Below are positions 52,891 to 56,768 of a stretch of DNA of 56,768 bases, in pieces. The notes beneath the pieces are model-generated. The model was not told where the DNA came from and ran no database searches. It was given only the letters and a program-made list of their open reading frames with translations. Position numbers and translations under genes: made by a program. The stretch lies in assembly GCA_903860985.1 (NCBI GenBank), contig CAIOSO010000008.1, positions 1-56,768 of the forward strand, read 5' to 3'. The stretch comes from an uncultured Flavobacteriales bacterium. Lineage in GTDB: Bacteria > Bacteroidota > Bacteroidia > Flavobacteriales_D > Crocinitomicaceae. The number at the start of each line of letters is the position of its first letter. Positions within the stretch are counted from its first letter, which is position 1.

Positions 52891-53667
52891 TTAGCCTCTA
52901 AAATTCGCTTTGCGTTTTTCTAAAAATGCGGTGGTGCCTTCGACGAATTCCTTCGTTCCGAAACACTGCGCAAAAGATTCAATTTCTGTTTCGTATCCGT
53001 TCACCCCATCTTGGAATCCAGCATTTACGGATCGAATCGCTGCTGCTATGGCCATCGGAGAATTTGCCAATATTTTTTGTGCGATTTCCTCACATTTGTT
53101 CATTAATTCTGCTAGTTCTACCACATGGTTTACCAAGCCCCATTGTAATGCTTCGTCCGCTTTCAACATTCCGGCTGTGAAGATGATTTCATTGGCTTTT
53201 CCTTTTCCAATTAACTGCGGAAGTCTTTGTGTGCCTCCATACCCTGGAATCACCCCCAACGATACTTCCGGCAAACCCATACGCGCGTTGCTGGATGCTA
53301 CGCGAAGGTGTGCTGACATGGCTAATTCAAGTCCACCACCAAGAGCAAAACCGTTTACAGCAGCGATGACCGGTGTACTTAGGTTTTCAATGAAATCAAA
53401 TAACGTGGTTTGACCAGTTACCGCCAATTCTCCTCCTTGTGAAATCGTAAAATCGGCAAATTCTTTGATGTCCGCTCCAGCAACAAATGCTTTTTCTCCC
53501 GAACCTGTTAAAATGATTGTTCCAACAGATGCATCTTGATTAAAAGAATCTAAGGCAGTATGCAATTCAGCAATGGTGTCTTTGTTCAGAGCGTTTAACT
53601 GATTTGGACGATTAATCGTAATGTAACCAATGTGGTTTTTTACTTCGGCAAGGATGAATTGATACAT
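52891..53667 (-). CDS. Enoyl-CoA hydratase (crotonase family)
   Basis: A 258-residue crotonase that adds water to trans-2-enoyl-CoA in fatty-acid or amino-acid breakdown. The oxyanion-hole segment AFVAGADIKEF (about residues 60-70) and both catalytic Glu residues (Glu114 in GGGLELAM, Glu134 in LPEVSLG, followed by PGYGGTQRLP) are present, so true hydratase activity is likely. Length is normal. It is the first gene of a two-gene unit with the flippase, an unrelated function. Confidence 0.94.
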   Translation of the reverse strand: MYQFILAEVKNHIGYITINRPNQLNALNKDTIAELHTALDSFNQDASVGTIILTGSGEKAFVAGADIKEFADFTISQGGELAVTGQTTLFDFIENLSTPVIAAVNGFALGGGLELAMSAHLRVASSNARMGLPEVSLGVIPGYGGTQRLPQLIGKGKANEIIFTAGMLKADEALQWGLVNHVVELAELMNKCEEIAQKILANSPMAIAAAIRSVNAGFQDGVNGYETEIESFAQCFGTKEFVEGTTAFLEKRKANFRG

Positions 53668-53713
53668 AGCTTGAATTTATTTGCTAAAATAGCGAGAAAA
53701 TTTCGTTCGGTTT

Positions 53714-55228
53714 CTAGTGCGGAATACTGATTCTAAAAGTTGTTCCTTTCTCTAGTTCTGATGCAACGACAAACACGCGTCCTTTGTGGTACTCTTCAAC
53801 AATGCGCTTCACTAAGGTGAGCCCAAGTCCCCATCCACGTTTTTTAGTGGAGTATCCAGGCTGAAAAATGGATTTGATTTGTTTCGGAGTCAGACCTTTT
53901 CCGGTATCAGTGATGTCCACATGCACCCATTCAGCCACTTCTTTAATTTGAACCGTTAATTTACCAACGCCTCCCATGGCATCAACGGCATTTTTACAAA
54001 TGTTTTCGACCACCCATTCCATTAAAGATCGGTTGTGAAGAACAATCATTGGACGCTGTCCATCTACCGTGAATTCGATGTCAATTTTATCGGAAAGCCT
54101 TGCTTTTAAGTAGTTCAGGTTGTTCTCAATCGTAAAGACAAAGTCTTCTTCTACAAGTTTCGCGCCTGATCCGATCTTCGAGAAACGATCTGTTATCTTC
54201 TCTAATCGCTGCAAGTCCTTCTGCATCTCTCTAGGAACCATTGGATCTACATCTTCATTTTCAAGGTGACTTACCCAAGCCATGAGTGAAGATAGGGGAG
54301 TCCCGAGTTGGTGAGCCGTTTCTTTCGCAAGTCCTGCCCAAACTTGATTCTGTTCGGCTTTCCGATAGGTGGAAAATAACAAGTAACCTATGATAACGAT
54401 TAATCCAACCACACCAAATTGGATATATGGTAGCCAAATGAGCTGTTTAACTTCCGGACTATCACTGAAATAAAGGACTTTCTCTCCTTCACCGAAATTG
54501 ATCCGAATCGGTTCGTTTTGACCTATGAGGTTGGCAATCGTTTTGTCAAGATAGAGAGGGCTTAATTCCTTCTTCGATAAATTACTCGAAATCACCTTTT
54601 GCTCTTTTACATCGTAAAACAATACGGGAATGAGGCTGGATTGATTTCCTAAATCTTGATTGAAGGAAGTGATTAGCGAGTCGCTTTGTTTCTGCAAACT
54701 CAAATATTCTTGCGATTCGCCGTAGATAAAGGACATATACATATCACCAAAGACATTTATTTTAAACTCATGGCCTTCACGCTTCCATTTTTTGGCAAGT
54801 GCTAGGATTTCAACTTCACTATTTTCTGCGTTAAATAAAGTGTCTAAGTTTCTGAATTGAGCGAGTGTTCCATCATCGTTTAGGAGGATGACAGGAATGT
54901 CCTTATTGGACTCAATGATGTTTAAGGTAAAAGCTAAATCTTGGTTAAGTGATAAATCAGATGGATTCAACAACGTTTTTTGAGCTTCCACGACCAATTC
55001 AATCTTCTCTCGCTCTTTTTCTCTTAGCGACTTAAAGATTCGCGCATTCAATTCCACTAATTCCACCTTCTTTTTTAAGGCACTTGCCCATTCCTTTGCT
55101 TTTGAACGGTCGCGTTCAGCGATTTTTTGAATCATTTGATTAGACACAAACAAAGAAGCTCCAATAATCAGGAGTGAAACGAAAATCAGTACAACTTTCC
55201 AGCGTTGTTTGGCAGAATATAGGTCCAT
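53714..55228 (-). CDS. Sensor histidine kinase (orphan)
   Basis: A 504-residue membrane kinase. It has a helix at about residues 11-29, an extracytoplasmic sensor region to about 265 and a second helix at 267-285, with no HAMP or PAS domain visible. The H box is ETAHQLGTPLSS with His306, and Gln-Leu-Gly-Thr replaces the common Glu-Ile-Arg-Thr, as in several Bacteroidota kinases. N box (ENICKNAVDAMG), G1 (DITDTGKGL) and G2 (KRGWGLGLTL) are intact. No response regulator lies nearby, so its partner is elsewhere. It follows a GT4 gene by 30 bases. Confidence 0.93.
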   Translation of the reverse strand: MDLYSAKQRWKVVLIFVSLLIIGASLFVSNQMIQKIAERDRSKAKEWASALKKKVELVELNARIFKSLREKEREKIELVVEAQKTLLNPSDLSLNQDLAFTLNIIESNKDIPVILLNDDGTLAQFRNLDTLFNAENSEVEILALAKKWKREGHEFKINVFGDMYMSFIYGESQEYLSLQKQSDSLITSFNQDLGNQSSLIPVLFYDVKEQKVISSNLSKKELSPLYLDKTIANLIGQNEPIRINFGEGEKVLYFSDSPEVKQLIWLPYIQFGVVGLIVIIGYLLFSTYRKAEQNQVWAGLAKETAHQLGTPLSSLMAWVSHLENEDVDPMVPREMQKDLQRLEKITDRFSKIGSGAKLVEEDFVFTIENNLNYLKARLSDKIDIEFTVDGQRPMIVLHNRSLMEWVVENICKNAVDAMGGVGKLTVQIKEVAEWVHVDITDTGKGLTPKQIKSIFQPGYSTKKRGWGLGLTLVKRIVEEYHKGRVFVVASELEKGTTFRISIPH

Positions 55229-55258
55229 CGGAGACGAATTTAAGGAGATTTCGCTACT

Positions 55259-56368
55259 CTAACGTACGCTTTTTAAACTTAGTATGCGGGATTCAATGAT
55301 TTCGCAAATACGTTGGTGGCCAAATTGGTGTTGAAAGTCACGATCAATAACGGTGTTTTTGCTAATGGTTTCCAAAGACATCATGGCTTGTGACAAGGAA
55401 ATGAAATCACCTGGCTCAAATAGAATTCCCAATGGGAACGTATTCAACAATTCTTTAGAACCCCCAGCATTACTTGCCAGAACGGGAGTATGATGGGCCA
55501 TTGACTCAATCGTACTCATACCAAAGGTTTCGTAATCAGAAGCCATAATCAGCGCATCGATCGCACGGTAAAATGGACCTGTTTCCTGCTGGAAACCACA
55601 AAAATGGACTTGATTCTCCAATTTCTTTCCCTGGATGAGTTCTTTAAGTTCCGCCAAATAGGAATCTGGCGAATCAGGTGTCTCTTCGCCTACGATGAGT
55701 AATTGATAGTCTGAATTTTGGAGTTGATGAAGGGCTAAAATGGCCAATTCGATGCGTTTTTTCCGGTCAATTCTTCCAATCATTCCGAAAAGTACTTTGT
55801 CAACAGGAAGTTTCAGTTGCTTACGTGCCTCACTTTTACTCAAAGCGGAAATTTGACTGAAGTCCAAAGCGGATGGAATAACACATACCTTGTTTGGCTG
55901 AATACGCGTCGAAGAAAGCACTTTTTTCTTCATATATTCAAGCGAACAGATCCAAGAACTCAAAAAGGAGTATCGGATAGTGCGGTAGAGTTGTTGTTTT
56001 TGTTCATGGAACATCAGCTCCATAAAAAAATGGACATGGATCCGTTTAAACGATAAAAAAGCAATGCTCGCACCTAGGCTGATGTCCGACGTATTGCGAA
56101 TCATTAATGCCGTAACTCCTCGTTTTTTAAGACTCAGTAATATCATCAAAGCGCTTAAAAACGCATAATGTCGAACCGGTTTTCGAATGCTGATGAAAGA
56201 AAGTTGGGCGTCCAATGCCGCTTTTTCAAGAGGTGATTTTTTTGTGCATACGAGCGTAATCTCGTGTCCTCTCGCTTGCATCCAAAGGGCATTTCGAAGA
56301 TGATTCATCTCCAGTCCACCCCAACCGCGGGAGGTGCATAAATAAGCTAGGTGTAATTTTGTTGTCAA
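55259..56368 (-). CDS. Glycosyltransferase family 4
   Basis: A 369-residue GT-B enzyme. The N-terminal Rossmann half begins LHLAYLCTSRGWGGLEMNH, with the G-G-x-E loop of the family. The C-terminal half has VLFGMIGRIDRKKRIELAI, then VHFCGFQQETGPFYRAIDALIMASDYETFGMSTIESMAH (quoted here in part as FYRAIDALIMAS and YETFGMSTIESMA), the E-x7-E donor motif. It probably adds a sugar to lipopolysaccharide or capsule. The start must be TTG (56366-56368), because no ATG or GTG precedes the first strand. It is probably cotranscribed with the histidine kinase gene. Confidence 0.9.
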   Translation of the reverse strand: MTTKLHLAYLCTSRGWGGLEMNHLRNALWMQARGHEITLVCTKKSPLEKAALDAQLSFISIRKPVRHYAFLSALMILLSLKKRGVTALMIRNTSDISLGASIAFLSFKRIHVHFFMELMFHEQKQQLYRTIRYSFLSSWICSLEYMKKKVLSSTRIQPNKVCVIPSALDFSQISALSKSEARKQLKLPVDKVLFGMIGRIDRKKRIELAILALHQLQNSDYQLLIVGEETPDSPDSYLAELKELIQGKKLENQVHFCGFQQETGPFYRAIDALIMASDYETFGMSTIESMAHHTPVLASNAGGSKELLNTFPLGILFEPGDFISLSQAMMSLETISKNTVIDRDFQHQFGHQRICEIIESRILSLKSVR

Positions 56369-56403
56369 AACGTAATTTCGTGGACGAATATAGATAAAAC
56401 GAT

Positions 56404-56411
56404 TAATTTTG
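56404..56411 (+). promoter_or_regulatory. -7 promoter box of the last gene
   Basis: TAATTTTG ends 4 bases before the ATG at 56416, again the leaderless spacing. Confidence 0.55.
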
Positions 56412-56415
56412 TCCG

Positions 56416-56736
56416 ATGATAAAAAATCTTTTTAAAAATCCACTCGCCGTATTCGCATTGACATTTGTCCTTTTCGCGGTTCCCTTATTTTTCTTCAACA
56501 TCAGTATTTTTGATGGAGAAATCATCGTGAAGCAAGGCGCAGAAGATATCGCTTTACCCATCAAGCTCAGTTTATCCTATTTTATTGGAGTGGGAATAAA
56601 CCCGGAGGACCTCAAAGACATCGAAGGATTTCATTTGGTATCAAAAGGATATTTTCTAGCTGCCTGTTTGTTAATCGGATTTCCATTATTAATGGCGTAT
56701 CGATCATACATCGCAAATAGGGTAGGGTCAAAATAA
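56416..56736 (+). CDS. Small two-helix membrane protein, unknown
   Basis: A 106-residue protein with hydrophobic segments near residues 12-30 and 77-95. A hydrophilic middle part (IFDGEIIVKQGAEDIALPI, then YFIGVGINPEDLKDIEGFH) probably faces the periplasm. The C-terminus (YRSYIANRVGSK) is positive and should be cytoplasmic. I do not recognise a family. It diverges from the GT4 gene with a 47-base gap and carries its own -7 box. The sequence ends 32 bases after its stop, so downstream context is not visible. Confidence 0.75.
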   Translation: MIKNLFKNPLAVFALTFVLFAVPLFFFNISIFDGEIIVKQGAEDIALPIKLSLSYFIGVGINPEDLKDIEGFHLVSKGYFLAACLLIGFPLLMAYRSYIANRVGSK

Positions 56737-56768
56737 ATCGACTATACCTCTTTAATATTCGACCTATA

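Noticed and set aside
52910-53413. A 167-codon + strand reading frame inside the enoyl-CoA hydratase gene
   Set aside because: Antisense shadow of a complete crotonase with both catalytic Glu residues; nothing protein-like in the product.

Overview
The window looks like chromosomal DNA of a member of the Bacteroidota, most likely Flavobacteriales; I cannot name a genus. The evidence is a SusC/SusD pair, a type IX secretion sorting domain, DUF4175 and DUF4296 proteins, an isolated atpD-atpC pair, low G+C, no Shine-Dalgarno pattern, and many TAnnTTTG promoter boxes of the Bacteroidota primary sigma factor. Gene density is high. No stretch over 300 bases lacks a gene or candidate gene. I saw no rRNA, tRNA, CRISPR array, insertion sequence or prophage.

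Layout. 1-7.4 kb (+): a DUF4175 membrane/coiled-coil protein, an RsbW-like ATPase, ybeY, two perfect 16-bp parS sites, mnmG and a D-2-hydroxyacid dehydrogenase. The parS pair suggests an origin-proximal location. 7.4-11.2 kb (-): Hsp15-like S4 protein, MmcQ/YjbR protein, fatty acid desaturase, MsbA-like ABC exporter. 11.3-21.1 kb (+): glycosyltransferase, rbfA, LolE-like permease, atpD-atpC, uppS-bamA-skp-skp, murI. 21.1-25.1 kb (-): DUF4296 lipoprotein, dihydroorotase and a glycosyltransferase in one overlapping operon, then prs-rplY. 25.2-27.9 kb (+): a second ABC exporter overlapping a substrate-binding-like protein with no signal peptide. Two tiny divergent ORFs around an inverted repeat follow. 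28.1-30.1 kb (-): S41 protease and dCMP deaminase. 30.2-35.9 kb (-): a cytochrome oxidase maturation block (cyoE, two subunit III paralogues with large insertions, subunit IV, two SCO-type proteins, DUF420 protein, small membrane protein).

36.5-49.3 kb (-) is a complete polysaccharide utilisation locus, probably for a laminarin-type beta-1,3-glucan. It has SusC, SusD, a PKD surface lipoprotein, GH16 endo-glucanase, GH3 beta-glucosidase, a secreted T9SS multi-domain putative binding protein, a hexose MFS importer, and a Nudix-fold (NrtR/AraR-type) regulator with a degenerate Nudix box. Each of its three inferred transcription units has, at its upstream end, a copy of the same 21-bp palindrome (TTATTGT-N7-ACAATAA); one unit has two. 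I infer this is the regulator's operator and that the locus is a self-contained regulon. Polysaccharide would be cut outside the cell, imported by SusCD, trimmed to glucose and taken up by the MFS carrier.

49.4-56.8 kb: dxs, a Wzx-like flippase, enoyl-CoA hydratase, an orphan histidine kinase and a GT4 glycosyltransferase (all -), then a small + strand membrane protein.
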